64,000 bases of DNA from Chryseobacterium sp. SNU WT5 (GCF_007362475.1 NZ_CP041687.1:558001-622000); one strand, 5' to 3'. Positions 16,621-26,680 are shown, numbered from the stretch's first letter. Notes: generated by a model not told the origin, from the letters alone. Translations and numbers: made by a program.

Positions 16621-17519
16621 TTCTGTAAGTTTTTAAGTTGATTGAATAACTCTTTTTCCTGCTCAGATAAATTTTTAGGCAAAGTCACGTGATACGTTAC
16701 CAGTAAATCACCGAACTCGCCTTCTTTCTTGTAGACAGGAAAGCCTTTACCTTTTAATCGAACGGTGGTCCCATTTTCAGTTTCTGGTTTTACTTTCAAT
16801 TTTACAATACCATCCAAGGTCTTAATTTGAACTTCACCACCTAAAATTGCAGTGTATAAGTCCAGATTTAAACCATAACTTAAATGGTCTCCCATTCTTT
16901 TAAAATTCGGATCTTCTTCAATTTGAAAAGTGATGATCAAATCGCCATTTGGACCACCATTGAAACCTGGACTTCCGTGTCCTTTTACTTTGATTTTCTG
17001 ACCATCTGCAATTCCTGCCGGAATTGTGATACGAACTTTTTTGCCGTTGATATTAAAGGTTTGCTGATGGGTTTTTGCAGCGTCTTGCAAATGCAATTTC
17101 AAACTGGCTTCTGTATCCTGACCTTTAAATTTCCCGCTTGCACTACCTCGTGAACTGCGGCCACCACCTCCAAACATACTTTGAAAGAAATCTGAAAAAT
17201 CTGCACCTTCACCAAAATCCTGTCCTGAGTACCCACCATAACTTTGACTGTGTTGGGCTCGCTGGTGGTTTTGAGCTTTCTCATACTCTTCACCATGCTT
17301 CCAATTCTCGCCATATTTATCATATTTGGAGCGGTTTTCAGGATGGCTTAAAACTTCATTTGCTTCATTTATTTCCTTAAATTTTTTCTCGGCCGCCGAA
17401 TCACCCGGATTCACATCAGGATGGTATTTTCTCGCTAACTTCCGGTAAGCTTTTTTAATTTGATCAGCGGAAGCTTTCTGATCGACACCTAAAATTTTAT
17501 AATAATCAATATATGCCAT
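16617..17519 (-). CDS. cbpA: CbpA-like DnaJ-class co-chaperone
   Basis: A 300-residue type II DnaJ protein. The J-domain is residues 1-70 ([23 protein letters not shown] at 33-35), followed by a linker rich in Gly, Ser and Gln (~80-130). The peptide-binding C-terminal domains (residues ~140-295) carry '[28 protein letters not shown]'. The zinc-finger of classical DnaJ is absent, as expected for CbpA. It stimulates DnaK ATPase. The next gene encodes its modulator CbpM and overlaps it by four bases. Confidence 0.9.
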   Translation of the reverse strand: MAYIDYYKILGVDQKASADQIKKAYRKLARKYHPDVNPGDSAAEKKFKEINEANEVLSHPENRSKYDKYGENWKHGEEYEKAQNHQRAQHSQSYGGYSGQDFGEGADFSDFFQSMFGGGGRSSRGSASGKFKGQDTEASLKLHLQDAAKTHQQTFNINGKKVRITIPAGIADGQKIKVKGHGSPGFNGGPNGDLIITFQIEEDPNFKRMGDHLSYGLNLDLYTAILGGEVQIKTLDGIVKLKVKPETENGTTVRLKGKGFPVYKKEGEFGDLLVTYHVTLPKNLSEQEKELFNQLKNLQK

Positions 17520-17651
17520 TGCGTAATGCTTTCCTCAAATTTAAAGAAAGAAAAAGGATTCTGTTTTAAAATTCTGTTAAATTTTATAATAACTTTTTAT
17601 TTAACACTGTAATAATCAACCTGGCCAAAAAATTATTTTGAAAATGTTTTG

Positions 17652-17659
17652 TATCTTCG
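17652..17659 (+). promoter_or_regulatory. candidate -7 element of the lipoprotein gene (TATCTTCG)
   Basis: One mismatch from TAnnTTTG. It ends three bases before the ATG at 17663, suggesting a very short or leaderless transcript. Confidence 0.35.
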
Positions 17660-17662
17660 ATT

Positions 17663-18304
17663 ATGAAAAATTCTGTTTTTATTTTAGCGGTACTTGCTTT
17701 AATTAATTGTAACAAAGAAACTACTGAAATCAAAGTCAGCAATGATTCCATTCAGCTGGATTCTTCTTCTAAAGGAACAACAGATTCTACGAAACCGGCA
17801 ATAAAAAAGAGTGAAGTCCTTAAAAATCTAAATAATGCTATTTTATCTTCATTAAAAAAGAAAGACTTTCCGGAATTCGCTTCATTTATTCACCCAGAAA
17901 GAGGAATTAGATTCTCGATGTATGCGTACGTGGATGATAAGAAAGATAAACACTTTACCAAAGAAGAATTTCTGAAATACATCCCTACTAATATTAAATT
18001 TACCTGGGGCCAGCAAGATGGAACTGGGGACCCACTTATTATGTCTATTAACAATTACCTTGATCAGTGGGTTGTTGCAGAAAATTTTAGTAATGTTGAA
18101 TTTCATCTCAATTCTTTTAAAGGAACAGGAAACTCTTTAAACAATTTACCGGAAAAATATCCTGGATTAGATTTTATAGAAAATTATAAAGCAGGAAGCG
18201 GCGAAAGCGCAGACTTTCACTGGAGTGCGCTCCGGTTTGTATTTGAAGAATTAAATGGCGTCTACTACCTCGTTGGTGTAGTAAACGATTCGTGGACCAT
18301 TTAG
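17663..18304 (+). CDS. lipoprotein, unknown function
   Basis: A 213-residue lipoprotein: a short signal ends in the lipobox L-I-N-C with Cys at position 16. A Ser/Thr/Lys-rich linker to about residue 55 precedes a compact domain ('VLKNLNNAILSSLKKKDFPEFASFIHPERGIRFSMYA') that continues through 'LPEKYPGLDFIENYKAGSGESADFHWSALRFVFEELNGVYYLVGVVNDSWTI'. The core pattern HPERGIRFS-Y occurs in uncharacterised Bacteroidota lipoproteins, but I recognise no function. It converges on the M1 peptidase, with a shared hairpin terminator between. Confidence 0.75.
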   Translation: MKNSVFILAVLALINCNKETTEIKVSNDSIQLDSSSKGTTDSTKPAIKKSEVLKNLNNAILSSLKKKDFPEFASFIHPERGIRFSMYAYVDDKKDKHFTKEEFLKYIPTNIKFTWGQQDGTGDPLIMSINNYLDQWVVAENFSNVEFHLNSFKGTGNSLNNLPEKYPGLDFIENYKAGSGESADFHWSALRFVFEELNGVYYLVGVVNDSWTI

Positions 18305-18336
18305 AAAAGATCTCACTTTCTATTTTATGAATAAAA

Positions 18337-18362
18337 AAGCTCCGAAATGATTTTCGGAGCTT
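18337..18362 (-). terminator. terminator for the M1 peptidase gene (possibly both sides)
   Basis: An 11-bp perfect stem AAGCTCCGAAA / TTTCGGAGCTT with a 4-base loop. On the minus strand it is followed by a TTTTTT run, so it most clearly ends the leftward peptidase transcript. Confidence 0.85.
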
Positions 18363-18385
18363 CTGCTATTAAGATAATTCTTACT

Positions 18386-20899
18386 TTAATCTTTATAAGC
18401 CTCAATTGTCTTGTTTAAAAGATCAATCTGAGCGTGGATTGTTTTACTGGATGGATTTGCTTTCAAAACCACCATTTTTTTGGCCAGACCATCTGTCAAA
18501 ATTTGTACAATCATCATTTTTGCTTGCGGATTACTGCCGATCTGACTTTTGACCTGTGTTAAAACTTTGGTTACATTTTCAGTAGCCTTCAAGTTATCAG
18601 AACTCATAATCCAGTTAAAACCTTCTTCTGCAGCAGTTCCCAGTTCTGGTTTCTGAAACTTAATAAAAGGATAAAATGCTGCTGTAGAAGCGATCGCCGG
18701 CATCTGTTTCTCGATCTTATTTTTTACAATAATTGGTAAAAGCTCACCTATTAAATTATCACTTGCACCTTCTAAATCAAGTTTTTCTGCTAAAGTTGCA
18801 ACTCTCGCTGGATCAACAGCCGCAATTCCGGTAAGTGAATTTGCTTTCACGGAATTTGATACGGCATTCATTCCATTTTCAAAAAGGGGAAGGTATTTTC
18901 TATCTTTTATCTTTGCTAAAGCCGAAATCGCAACACCTTGAACCAAAGTTTTCGGATCACTGGAAGCCATTTTTTCAACTTCCGAAAGAGCGGCCTTGGA
19001 TTGATCAGCTTTTGATAAATCTAATCCACTTAAGGCCTTCATTCTAATTCTAAAATTCTGATCTTTCAACGCCGCAACTAAAACTTTTAAAGCAACTGGG
19101 CTTTTAGAAGAATTTTCTACTCCGTTTTCTACTGCTTTATATCTACTCAAAAAGTCTTTTGAATTTTGATATTGCATGAAATACTGTTCTGGGGTCTTGC
19201 TATCTGTAAATTCACCCAGCAATAAACCATCTGCATTAATATTCACCAAATCTGGGTTTTTAGAAACAGGGAAACTAAAATTATTTTTTTCTTTCGCATT
19301 TACCCATACATTTTGACGTGTTGGTTTTCCGTTCTCATAGATATCAATTGCCAAAGGAAACTGGAAATTTTTACCAACTTGGGTCTGATTAACAGTTACG
19401 GTAACCTGTTTTTTTACCGGTTCGAAAGTCGATGTATATGAAACTTTCGGGTGCCCACTGTCAAAATACCATTGATTAAAGAACCAGTTTAAATCCTTAC
19501 CTGAAACTTTCTCTAACGAAAGTCGAAGTTGATGTGCTTCTCCCGTTCCGTATTCATTGGTTTTCAAATAATCATTTAAACCCGCAAAAAAAGAATCATC
19601 TCCCAGATAATTTCTCAACATGTGAAGAATTGCTCCGCCTTTATTATAAGAGACCCCATCAAACATGTCCTCACGAGATTTGTAACTGAATCGCACCAAA
19701 TCTTTTGCAGGACTTGACGGATCCATTAAATATCCTTGAATTTCTTTCATTAAACCATAATCGGCTAAATCTTTTCCATACTTATGCTCATTCCACAGAT
19801 ATTCGGAATAGTTGGCGAAAGATTCATTAACTGTTAAATTACTCCAACTTTCGGCAGTCACCAAATCTCCAAACCAATGATGGAATAATTCATGCGCAAT
19901 CGTGCCTTCCCAACGATTTTCATCGATAAGATCTCCAGGCTTCTGTTGAGCAGACTCCTGATGGAGTACTGCGGTTGTATTCTCCATCGCTCCGGAAACA
20001 TAATCTCTACCTGTAATTTGGGCATATTTAGACCAAGGGTAATCGTAATTCAGTCGCTTAGAAAAGAACTCCATCATTTCTGGCGTGTTGCCAAAAATCT
20101 GTTTTGCATAAGGTTCATATTCTTTCTCTACATAATAATCTACATCAATATTTCTCCATTTATCTTTAACAATTGCATAATCACCGACTCCCATGAAAAA
20201 TAAATAAGGTGCATGTTTTTTGTCCATTACCCAATGATCCGTTCTTAAACCATTTGAATCTTTTTTAGAAGATTTCATTAACCCATTTGATAAGGTTACG
20301 TATTTATCAGGAACGGTCATATAGATTTCCTGCGTTGTTTTTTGGTTGGTTTTATCAATAGTTGGAAACCAAGCAGAACTTGATTCTGTTTCACCCTGCG
20401 TCCAGATTTGGGTTGGTTTATCAGCTTCAGTTCCTTTGGCATTAATAAAATATAAACCTTTCGCATCGCTGATTGCAGCACTCCCTTCTTGAGTAACTTC
20501 ATTAGGACGCGCTGTATATTTGATATATACGGTATAATCTTGATTTCTATTATAGGTTTTGTCAAGATTAATTTTCAGCATATCATTTTTATACTCATAT
20601 TTCAAAGGACTTTTACTTCCATTTTTATCTAAGGCAACTTCATGAATGAGCATTGCTTTAGCATTCAACACCAAAGAATCAGTGGGGTAAAAATAAGGCG
20701 AGGCAGTAAGCCATTCTTCGCCGCCCATCTGTTCTTTTTGGTAATCGAAATTTACTTTTAATTTGGTATGTTTCAATTCCGTCATTTTGGTATGGGCCTG
20801 TCTGTAAACTTCAGTTCTTCCTGAAGTTTCAGTCTGTGCGAAAACATTTCCCGAGAAGAAAATTCCGAGGAGACTAATGGAGATAAGTAGTTTTTTCAT
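18386..20899 (-). CDS. M1-family metallo-aminopeptidase
   Basis: An 837-residue exported aminopeptidase. The signal peptide is ~1-21 (ISLLGIFFSGNVFA). Residues 30-500 are the M1 catalytic part, with the substrate-binding GAMEN motif near residue 305, zinc ligands in 'TIAHELFHHWFGD' (HExxH near 336) and 'NESFANYSEYLW', and the catalytic Tyr region after. Residues ~600-830 are a helical HEAT-like repeat region ('LKVLVAALKDQNFRIRMKALSGLDL'). It most likely trims peptides in the periplasm for nutrition. It stands alone and ends at a strong terminator. Confidence 0.92.
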   Translation of the reverse strand: MKKLLISISLLGIFFSGNVFAQTETSGRTEVYRQAHTKMTELKHTKLKVNFDYQKEQMGGEEWLTASPYFYPTDSLVLNAKAMLIHEVALDKNGSKSPLKYEYKNDMLKINLDKTYNRNQDYTVYIKYTARPNEVTQEGSAAISDAKGLYFINAKGTEADKPTQIWTQGETESSSAWFPTIDKTNQKTTQEIYMTVPDKYVTLSNGLMKSSKKDSNGLRTDHWVMDKKHAPYLFFMGVGDYAIVKDKWRNIDVDYYVEKEYEPYAKQIFGNTPEMMEFFSKRLNYDYPWSKYAQITGRDYVSGAMENTTAVLHQESAQQKPGDLIDENRWEGTIAHELFHHWFGDLVTAESWSNLTVNESFANYSEYLWNEHKYGKDLADYGLMKEIQGYLMDPSSPAKDLVRFSYKSREDMFDGVSYNKGGAILHMLRNYLGDDSFFAGLNDYLKTNEYGTGEAHQLRLSLEKVSGKDLNWFFNQWYFDSGHPKVSYTSTFEPVKKQVTVTVNQTQVGKNFQFPLAIDIYENGKPTRQNVWVNAKEKNNFSFPVSKNPDLVNINADGLLLGEFTDSKTPEQYFMQYQNSKDFLSRYKAVENGVENSSKSPVALKVLVAALKDQNFRIRMKALSGLDLSKADQSKAALSEVEKMASSDPKTLVQGVAISALAKIKDRKYLPLFENGMNAVSNSVKANSLTGIAAVDPARVATLAEKLDLEGASDNLIGELLPIIVKNKIEKQMPAIASTAAFYPFIKFQKPELGTAAEEGFNWIMSSDNLKATENVTKVLTQVKSQIGSNPQAKMMIVQILTDGLAKKMVVLKANPSSKTIHAQIDLLNKTIEAYKD

Positions 20900-20946
20900 G
20901 TATTTAGGTTATAGTTTTAAAGATTTATGATAAAATCCAGCGGTTT

Positions 20947-21171
20947 TTACGATTTTTTATTGACAAAAGTCTCAAACAAATCATTGACGAAAGATTCGTA
21001 ATCGCCACTTTTTAGCTGTTCCTTACTTTTGTTAACAGCTTTTTTAAGATCGCTTTCGTCATTTTCATGATTGATTAATTCTACAGACTTAATCCCTTTA
21101 ATCTGAATTAAAAGTTCGGTTAGCTTACCAAGGTCGGCGTTATCTTCGAGATTTAGTTTTAAAGATTTCAT
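20947..21171 (-). CDS. hypothetical 74-residue protein
   Basis: The ATG at 21171 gives a 74-residue protein; 18 codons of possible extra leader upstream are discarded since 'MKSLKLNLEDNADLGKLTELLIQIKGIKSVELINH' looks like a clean N-terminus. The pattern suggests a small beta-alpha-beta domain with an acidic and lysine-rich helical C-terminus (EQLKSGDYESFVNDLFETFVNKK). I recognise no family. It lies between thyA and the peptidase gene, 48 bp before the latter, in the same direction. Confidence 0.6.
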   Translation of the reverse strand: MKSLKLNLEDNADLGKLTELLIQIKGIKSVELINHENDESDLKKAVNKSKEQLKSGDYESFVNDLFETFVNKKS

Positions 21172-21246
21172 TGGATAATTGGTAGTATAATTTAAGATAA
21201 AGTTACAAAAAAAGTGAAGTTGCACTACTCCACTTTTATAATCATG

Positions 21247-22041
21247 TTAAATCGCAACCGGCGCTTTTATTCCTGGATCAGGAGAATAGTTTTCCAACGT
21301 GAAATCGTGGAAATCAAAATCGAAAATATTTTTTATTTCCGAATTCAATCTCATTGTCGGTAAAGGTTTTGGGGTACGTGAAAGTTGTTTTTCCACTTGC
21401 TCAAAATGATTATTATAAATATGAACATCACCAAAAGTGTGTACATAATCGCCAACTTCTAAATCACAAATCTGTGCCACCATCATCAGTAACAAAGCGT
21501 AACTAGCTATATTGAAAGGGACTCCAAGAAATACATCTGCACTTCTTTGATACAATTGAAGTGACAATTTCCCATCCGCGACATAAAACTGAAACAAGGC
21601 ATGACAAGGTGCTAAAGCCATGTTCGGAATTTCGGCAGCATTCCAGGCAGAAACAATTAATCTTCGGGAATCTGGGTTGTTTTTGATTTGCTCGATAACG
21701 TCGGTAATCTGATCAATAACTTTTCCATCAGCTCCTGTCCAACTACGCCACTGCGCACCATAAACAGGACCAAGATCGCCGTTTTCATCTGCCCATTCAT
21801 TCCAGATTGACACGCCATTATCATTCAGGTATTTAATATTTGTATCACCTTTTAAAAACCAAAGTAACTCGTAAATAATAGACTTTAAATGGACTTTTTT
21901 AGTCGTCACCATCGGGAAACCTTTTGAAAGATCATAACGTAACTGGTATCCAAAAATGCTTCTGGTTCCTGTTCCTGTTCGGTCGGTTTTATCAGTTCCA
22001 TTCTCTAAAATATGTTGAAGTAGGTCGAGGTAGTTTTGCAT
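21247..22041 (-). CDS. thyA: thymidylate synthase ThyA
   Basis: A 264-residue ThyA, the same length as the E. coli enzyme. '[12 protein letters not shown]', '[26 protein letters not shown]', '[11 protein letters not shown]' and '[13 protein letters not shown]' are all present. The catalytic Cys is C146 in [10 protein letters not shown]. It methylates dUMP with methylenetetrahydrofolate, producing dTMP and dihydrofolate. No dihydrofolate reductase gene is seen next to it, though the window starts with a FolM-like reductase. Not visibly operonic. Confidence 0.97.
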   Translation of the reverse strand: MQNYLDLLQHILENGTDKTDRTGTGTRSIFGYQLRYDLSKGFPMVTTKKVHLKSIIYELLWFLKGDTNIKYLNDNGVSIWNEWADENGDLGPVYGAQWRSWTGADGKVIDQITDVIEQIKNNPDSRRLIVSAWNAAEIPNMALAPCHALFQFYVADGKLSLQLYQRSADVFLGVPFNIASYALLLMMVAQICDLEVGDYVHTFGDVHIYNNHFEQVEKQLSRTPKPLPTMRLNSEIKNIFDFDFHDFTLENYSPDPGIKAPVAI

Positions 22042-22106
22042 TTAATTTATTTTGAAGATGTGGTAATTTGGAGATATAAATTCACAGAAAAGGTTAGTTT
22101 TCAAAT

Positions 22107-22547
22107 TTACCAAATTTTTAGAATTTTATGCTTAAGATTGTTTAAATAAAATTCTTCTTCTTTTTTCTTGCTAAATAAGGATTTACCCAAAGGACTTTCG
22201 GTTGAAATAACAAAGATTTTCTGATCATCAAAGATGATTTCACCTAGAGAAACTGCGATATAAAAAAAGCCTTTGTCAGTTTGAACAAGGGAACCTAATC
22301 CAATTACTTCATGTGGACTGATACTGATGGATCTTAACGAGTTCTTTGCTTTTACATGTTCATTCAACTGAATCTGCAGATTGTTAATTTGTTGCTGAAC
22401 CATTTCGCGTGAAGTTTCATATTTATCACCCATCGAGCTTTTTGTTTCGTTATTAGAAGCACGGGTTTCGGTAATCATCTGGTCTAAAACATCAATCTTT
22501 TCTGATAATTTAGCGTGAAGAATTTGAAGTATTTCGGATTTATTCAT
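22107..22547 (-). CDS. GreA/GreB-like protein
   Basis: A 146-residue protein with an N-terminal helical hairpin (to ~70, 'SSMGDKYETSREMVQQQINNLQIQLNEH'). The C-terminal FKBP-like half contains 'VIGLGSLVQTDKGFFYIAVSLG' and 'ISTESPLGKSLFSKKKEEEF', which matches the S-P-L/I-G-x-A/S-L pattern of Gre factors. It probably binds the RNA polymerase secondary channel or is a Gre-fold protein of other use. The N-terminal hairpin lacks the usual GreA acidic tip sequence, so the transcript-cleavage role is unsure. Databases often mislabel relatives as 3-oxoacyl-ACP synthase. Confidence 0.65.
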   Translation of the reverse strand: MNKSEILQILHAKLSEKIDVLDQMITETRASNNETKSSMGDKYETSREMVQQQINNLQIQLNEHVKAKNSLRSISISPHEVIGLGSLVQTDKGFFYIAVSLGEIIFDDQKIFVISTESPLGKSLFSKKKEEEFYLNNLKHKILKIW

Positions 22548-22652
22548 TTATAATTTAAAATGGGTTTGGCTAAAAAAAATGATTGTTTCATTAATAAAAA
22601 AGAGACTATTTTAGTATTTAAGCTTAAAATCACTCATTCTAGAAGAATTGAT

Positions 22653-23930
22653 CTATTTTTCTAAGACCGCATATCCTCCAACAGGCAAGTAAAAACTTTT
22701 ATCTTGTAAAAAATCTTTTACTGGACCACTAAAAATGTTTTTGAAAATGCCAATCACCCTCTCATCATCAATAGTGAAAGAAATATTCTCTTTAGAAAAA
22801 TTTAATACTGTTAATACCTCATCGTTATCATTTTTTCGAAGATAGGCTAAAATCTTATCATCTGCAGTAGTTTTTATTATGAAGGTCTTCGCAGCAGGAT
22901 CGCCACCTCTCAAAGCGAGATTACGCGTTTTTAAATTTAATAAAATTTGGTAAAACTCATTAAGCTCCTTTTTATCGGACCAGGGAATTGGATCTTTCTC
23001 GAAAAACTGCAGCCGTTTTGTTTTTAAAGGTAATTCCTGACCATTATAAATAAGCGGAACTCCATTCCAGGTAATAGAAAAAACAGCTAATGGAATAGCT
23101 AAATCACCATATTTTTCATATTCTGTCCCGTTCCAGGTATTTTCGTCGTGATTACTGGTGAACCAGGCTCTCATTGACGAATCACCGATATTAGAATAGC
23201 GGATCAATAAATCTTTTAGATCCTCAAATGAAATTTCATCTTGATTATAAACTTTCGTTTTGTGCATCCACATCCAGGTGTAACTGGCATCGAAAACTTT
23301 TCCATACTCTGGATTTTCAAGTTCGTCAAACTCTCCTAATAAGAAAAGTGGTTTAATTTCATCTATTTCAGGTCTTGCCTGTTTCCAAAAATCAACTTGT
23401 ACCCAACTTGCAAGATCACATCTAAATCCATCAATATCAGTTTCCGAAACCCAAAACTTCATGGCATCTATCATCGCCTGACGCATTGCAGCATTTGAAT
23501 AATCAAGCTCGATAATATCGTCCATTCCTGAAGCAATTTGAAAGTCATTGGTTGCTGGATCTTTCAGATAAAATTCAGGGTTTGTTCTGGTCCAAACATG
23601 ATCCCAACCAGTGTGATTTGCCACCCAATCGATCAGCACTTTGAAACCCATTTTGTGCGCTTCACTCACCAGATGTTTAAAATCTTCCAGCGTGCCAAAT
23701 TCTGAATTAATTGAAACATAATCTTGAGCTGCATATTGACTTCCGAGAGTTCCTTTTTTATTTTTAATTGAAATTGGAGTAATAGGCATGAACCATAAAG
23801 TTTCTATTCCCATTGATCGCAGTCGAGGAATTTCCTTTTCGAAAGCTCGAAAAGTTCCCTCTTTTGTGTACTGTCTGATATTGACTTCGTAAATATTGGT
23901 GGCATGCTTCCACCTATTGGATAAATCCAT
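22653..23930 (-). CDS. GH13 alpha-amylase-family glycosidase
   Basis: A 425-residue glycoside hydrolase of family 13 with no signal peptide, so intracellular. Region I reads 'KVLIDWVANHTG', region II 'DGFRCDLAS' with the nucleophile Asp, region III 'LLGEFDE' with the acid/base Glu, and region IV 'FTSNHDENTW' with His-Asp. 'SQYAAQDYVSINSEFGT' follows the usual barrel layout. The last ~80 residues are a C-terminal beta domain. It probably acts on stored or imported malto-oligosaccharides, but exact specificity is not visible. The reading frame is intact and the gene stands alone. Confidence 0.88.
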   Translation of the reverse strand: MDLSNRWKHATNIYEVNIRQYTKEGTFRAFEKEIPRLRSMGIETLWFMPITPISIKNKKGTLGSQYAAQDYVSINSEFGTLEDFKHLVSEAHKMGFKVLIDWVANHTGWDHVWTRTNPEFYLKDPATNDFQIASGMDDIIELDYSNAAMRQAMIDAMKFWVSETDIDGFRCDLASWVQVDFWKQARPEIDEIKPLFLLGEFDELENPEYGKVFDASYTWMWMHKTKVYNQDEISFEDLKDLLIRYSNIGDSSMRAWFTSNHDENTWNGTEYEKYGDLAIPLAVFSITWNGVPLIYNGQELPLKTKRLQFFEKDPIPWSDKKELNEFYQILLNLKTRNLALRGGDPAAKTFIIKTTADDKILAYLRKNDNDEVLTVLNFSKENISFTIDDERVIGIFKNIFSGPVKDFLQDKSFYLPVGGYAVLEK

Positions 23931-24092
23931 TGACCTTTTATTATTGGGAATGATTAAAACCGCTTCTTATCACCCCAGAATGTGGAACAAATTTATAATT
24001 TTTAAATGAAAGGGATTCCTTTCCCAGAGAGAATACGTTAGAATTGATACCTTTTTATACTACTTAAGGTCGAAACGATCGCTCATAAAAAA

Positions 24093-24111
24093 ACCCCGAA
24101 AGATTCGGGGT
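24093..24111 (-). terminator. terminator of the pRiA4b ORF-3-like gene
   Basis: An 8-bp perfect stem ACCCCGAA / TTCGGGGT with a 3-base loop, followed on the minus strand by TTTTTTT. Confidence 0.85.
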
Positions 24112-24129
24112 ATATGCTTATTTTCAACT

Positions 24130-24705
24130 TTAATCTAAGTCATCTTCAAAATTGTCATCATTGAAATCGTCATCATCATCGTCATAATTCTCATCATCAT
24201 CATCCTCGAAACTCCCTGCCTTATATTCATCTTCAAAACTTCCGAAATCATCATCTAACAATGGGACAACGTTATTTTTTTTATTTTTCGCACCAGATTT
24301 ACTTGGAGCTTTTAAAGGCATATTACCAAAACGGAAAACGGTAATTGGATAATTGACCGCCGGTTTCTCATCGATAATTTCTACTAATTCGCAGAAGAAC
24401 TCCCATAAATCCATAAATCCATATTGAAAATGAATTTTGTCTCCCTTTTTTTCAAAAACTTCACTAATATAAACATCGGACATGATTTCACCGTCCCCAT
24501 CATCGCTCATATCTTCAAGAGGGACCGATTTCACTACAGCTCCATCTTCATCTAAGATATCAAACAGCGACAGATCATCGCCCATTAAAGAAAACGCACT
24601 TTTAATTCCTAAGTGAAGATTCCAAAGGGTTTGCTTACCTTTAATTTCTACATCTCTAAAAATATCCTCCTTGGTGTCTAAAATAATTCGGAGTTTGTAA
24701 ACCAT
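24130..24705 (-). CDS. pRiA4b ORF-3-like protein with acidic tail
   Basis: A 191-residue protein. The first ~135 residues match the plasmid pRiA4b ORF-3 domain: 'MVYKLRIILDTKEDIFRDVEIKGKQTLWNLHLGIKSAF', the 'YGFMDLWEFFCELVEI' patch and the 'VNYPITVFRFGNMP' segment. The last 45 residues are a nearly continuous Asp/Glu run. Databases also call the family IS1096 passenger TnpR; there is no transposase nearby, so the name is not evidence of a mobile element. Function unknown. Confidence 0.8.
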   Translation of the reverse strand: MVYKLRIILDTKEDIFRDVEIKGKQTLWNLHLGIKSAFSLMGDDLSLFDILDEDGAVVKSVPLEDMSDDGDGEIMSDVYISEVFEKKGDKIHFQYGFMDLWEFFCELVEIIDEKPAVNYPITVFRFGNMPLKAPSKSGAKNKKNNVVPLLDDDFGSFEDEYKAGSFEDDDDENYDDDDDDFNDDNFEDDLD

Positions 24706-24832
24706 TATTACCTTAAATTTTAATTAATTTTTACATTTATTGTTCGGGTACAAATATAAAACAATTGAAATTCGACGAGAAAATATTACACCCTTTTTTA
24801 TTAAAAAGTTTTGCTTACATTTTGGGCGCTCA

Positions 24833-25864
24833 TTAAAACGCTTTTTGTAGATAGAAGCTGAATTTTGAGCCTTCAAGATAGGTGCTTTCCACGCGGATAC
24901 TCTCATGGTGCGCTTCCAGAATATGTTTTACTATTGCTAATCCAAGTCCGGAACCGCCATCATGTCTGTTTCTACTAGCCTCAACGCGATAGAAGCGTTC
25001 GAAAATACGCGGTAACATTTCTGGTTTTATACCCATCCCATTATCGCTAACCACTACCAAAAATTTATTTCGGTGGGCAGTGATTCTTACCGTTATCGTC
25101 GCTTTTTCCCGATTAGAATAATTAATAGCATTGGACAATAAATTCATCAAAACTTGAGAGATTTTCTGTTTATCCGCAAGTACAAGGGTTTGACTGGTTG
25201 TACTTTGCAATATGATTTTGGTATCTTTCTTCTGGGCTTCTAAATCCAGTAAATCAATCATTTCTCTTACGAGTTGGTTCAGATCAAACTGGCTTTTATT
25301 TAGGGTTATCTCACCACTTTCAAACTGGTTGATCATATCCAAATCTTTCACGATTGTCAATAACCGTTCAACTGATTTATCAATTCTACCCAAATATTTA
25401 TCACGAATTGTAAGATTCTCTACGCCACCTTCTAATAAAGTGTCTACGTAACCTTGTATCGTGAAAAGAGGCGTTTTTAGTTCGTGAGAAACGTTTCCGA
25501 TGTATTCTTTGCGGTAGATTTCCATCTCTTTCATCGTATCAAGTTCAGTCGTATTTCTTAAATTAAGATCAGATACTCTTTGACCTAATTCGGTAAAATT
25601 GAGCGTACTGTCTTCATTGATGATCTCTTCCGGCAAAATAGTTGATATTTTTCTGATTTGCTTTTTTCCATAAAAATTAAATAGAAAATCAAGCACCAGA
25701 TAGTTGATCAAAGCCATCACGAGACTACTGAAAATAAGCGTCAAAAAGAATTGTTGATTTGTTTCGGAGAATTTATGTTTTGCAGAATCAAAAACATAGA
25801 TCAGAAAAAGCATGACAACGGTCAGAAAAAGAGAAGCGAGAATAGTAAGCCGATGAAATTTCAT
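24833..25864 (-). CDS. phoR: PhoR-like sensor histidine kinase
   Basis: A 343-residue membrane kinase with two transmembrane helices near residues 8-27 and 42-65 and no PAS domain. The HisKA box 'FIGNVSHELKTP'-type sequence is seen as 'YIGNVSHELKTPLFTIQGY', with the phospho-accepting His near residue 127. N, G1, F and G2 boxes of the HATPase domain are complete ('NLLSNAINYS', 'DNGMGI', 'IFERFYRVE', 'GGSGLGLAIVKHI'). It lies 43 bp after the response regulator gene. The PhoR assignment rests on gene order and overall form; the short periplasmic loop makes direct sensing unlikely. Confidence 0.8.
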   Translation of the reverse strand: MKFHRLTILASLFLTVVMLFLIYVFDSAKHKFSETNQQFFLTLIFSSLVMALINYLVLDFLFNFYGKKQIRKISTILPEEIINEDSTLNFTELGQRVSDLNLRNTTELDTMKEMEIYRKEYIGNVSHELKTPLFTIQGYVDTLLEGGVENLTIRDKYLGRIDKSVERLLTIVKDLDMINQFESGEITLNKSQFDLNQLVREMIDLLDLEAQKKDTKIILQSTTSQTLVLADKQKISQVLMNLLSNAINYSNREKATITVRITAHRNKFLVVVSDNGMGIKPEMLPRIFERFYRVEASRNRHDGGSGLGLAIVKHILEAHHESIRVESTYLEGSKFSFYLQKAF

Positions 25865-25907
25865 GATAATGTAGAACTACTGTTGATTGGAAGGTGGTTT
25901 CACAAAG

Positions 25908-26585
25908 TTACACAACTAATTTATAACCAATCCCCTTCATGGTCTGGATCGTGTTGATTCCCAGCTTCTCTCTTAAACGACGGATATGAACATCTATGGT
26001 CCGTTCTCCAACAACCACTTCATTTCCCCATACCCGATCTAAAATCTCCTCTCGTTTAAAAACCTTTTCGGTATTAGATGCTAAAAGATAAAGCAAATCG
26101 AATTCTTTTTTGGGAAGTAAAAAATTTTGGCCGTTTTTGGTTACTCTCACATTATCCTTATCAATAATTAAATCACCAATTGTGATTTTAGCGGCATTTT
26201 GTGCAGAACTAGATCGCAATTGCAAAAGTGCATTTATTTTGGAAATCAGGATTTTTGGTTTAATTAGTTTTACGACATAATCATTTGCACCTGCTTCAAA
26301 ACCAGCAAGCTGAGAAAACTCCTCACTTCTTGCGGATAAGAAAACAATAAGTGTTTTCTGAAGTTCCTTGATTGTCCGCAGCTCTGTACAGGTTTCGATC
26401 CCATCCTTTTCCGGCATCATTACATCCAATAGAATAAGGTCAGGAATAACTTCTTTCGCTTTTCTTATACCTTCATTTCCATTATTGGCGGTGGTGACTT
26501 GGTAACCTTCTTTTATAAGATTGTAGGAAAGAATTTCCAATATATCCTCCTCGTCATCGATCAAAAGTACTTTTTTTTGACTCAT
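25908..26585 (-). CDS. phoB: PhoB-like OmpR-family response regulator
   Basis: A 225-residue response regulator from the ATG at 26585 (an alternative ATG lies at 26594). The receiver domain opens 'KVLLIDDEEDILEIL' and contains the phospho-acceptor Asp in 'LILLDVMMP'. The winged-helix domain has 'FLLPKKEFDLLYLLASN', 'ILDRVWG' and 'RTIDVHIRRLREKLG'. It is followed by its kinase gene. The 186-bp gap to the divergent TonB receptor gene carries the TTAACA-type repeats at 26681-26708, fitting autoregulation and control of the receptor. The link to phosphate is inference. Confidence 0.85.
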   Translation of the reverse strand: MSQKKVLLIDDEEDILEILSYNLIKEGYQVTTANNGNEGIRKAKEVIPDLILLDVMMPEKDGIETCTELRTIKELQKTLIVFLSARSEEFSQLAGFEAGANDYVVKLIKPKILISKINALLQLRSSSAQNAAKITIGDLIIDKDNVRVTKNGQNFLLPKKEFDLLYLLASNTEKVFKREEILDRVWGNEVVVGERTIDVHIRRLREKLGINTIQTMKGIGYKLVV

Positions 26586-26680
26586 TTTTCTCATGGTTTA
26601 TCTTTTCAAAATTAATCAAATAAAAGGTGCAAAATCCCGTAATTCTAAATATTCATAATTAATTAACATTCGTGGTAGTT

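Noticed and set aside
16884-17380. Plus-strand frames over cbpA
   Set aside because: They are shadows of the cbpA coding frame with no recognisable motif.
24130-24705. 'IS1096 passenger/TnpR' name as a sign of an insertion sequence
   Set aside because: No transposase, inverted repeats or target duplication are seen; the family name is historical.
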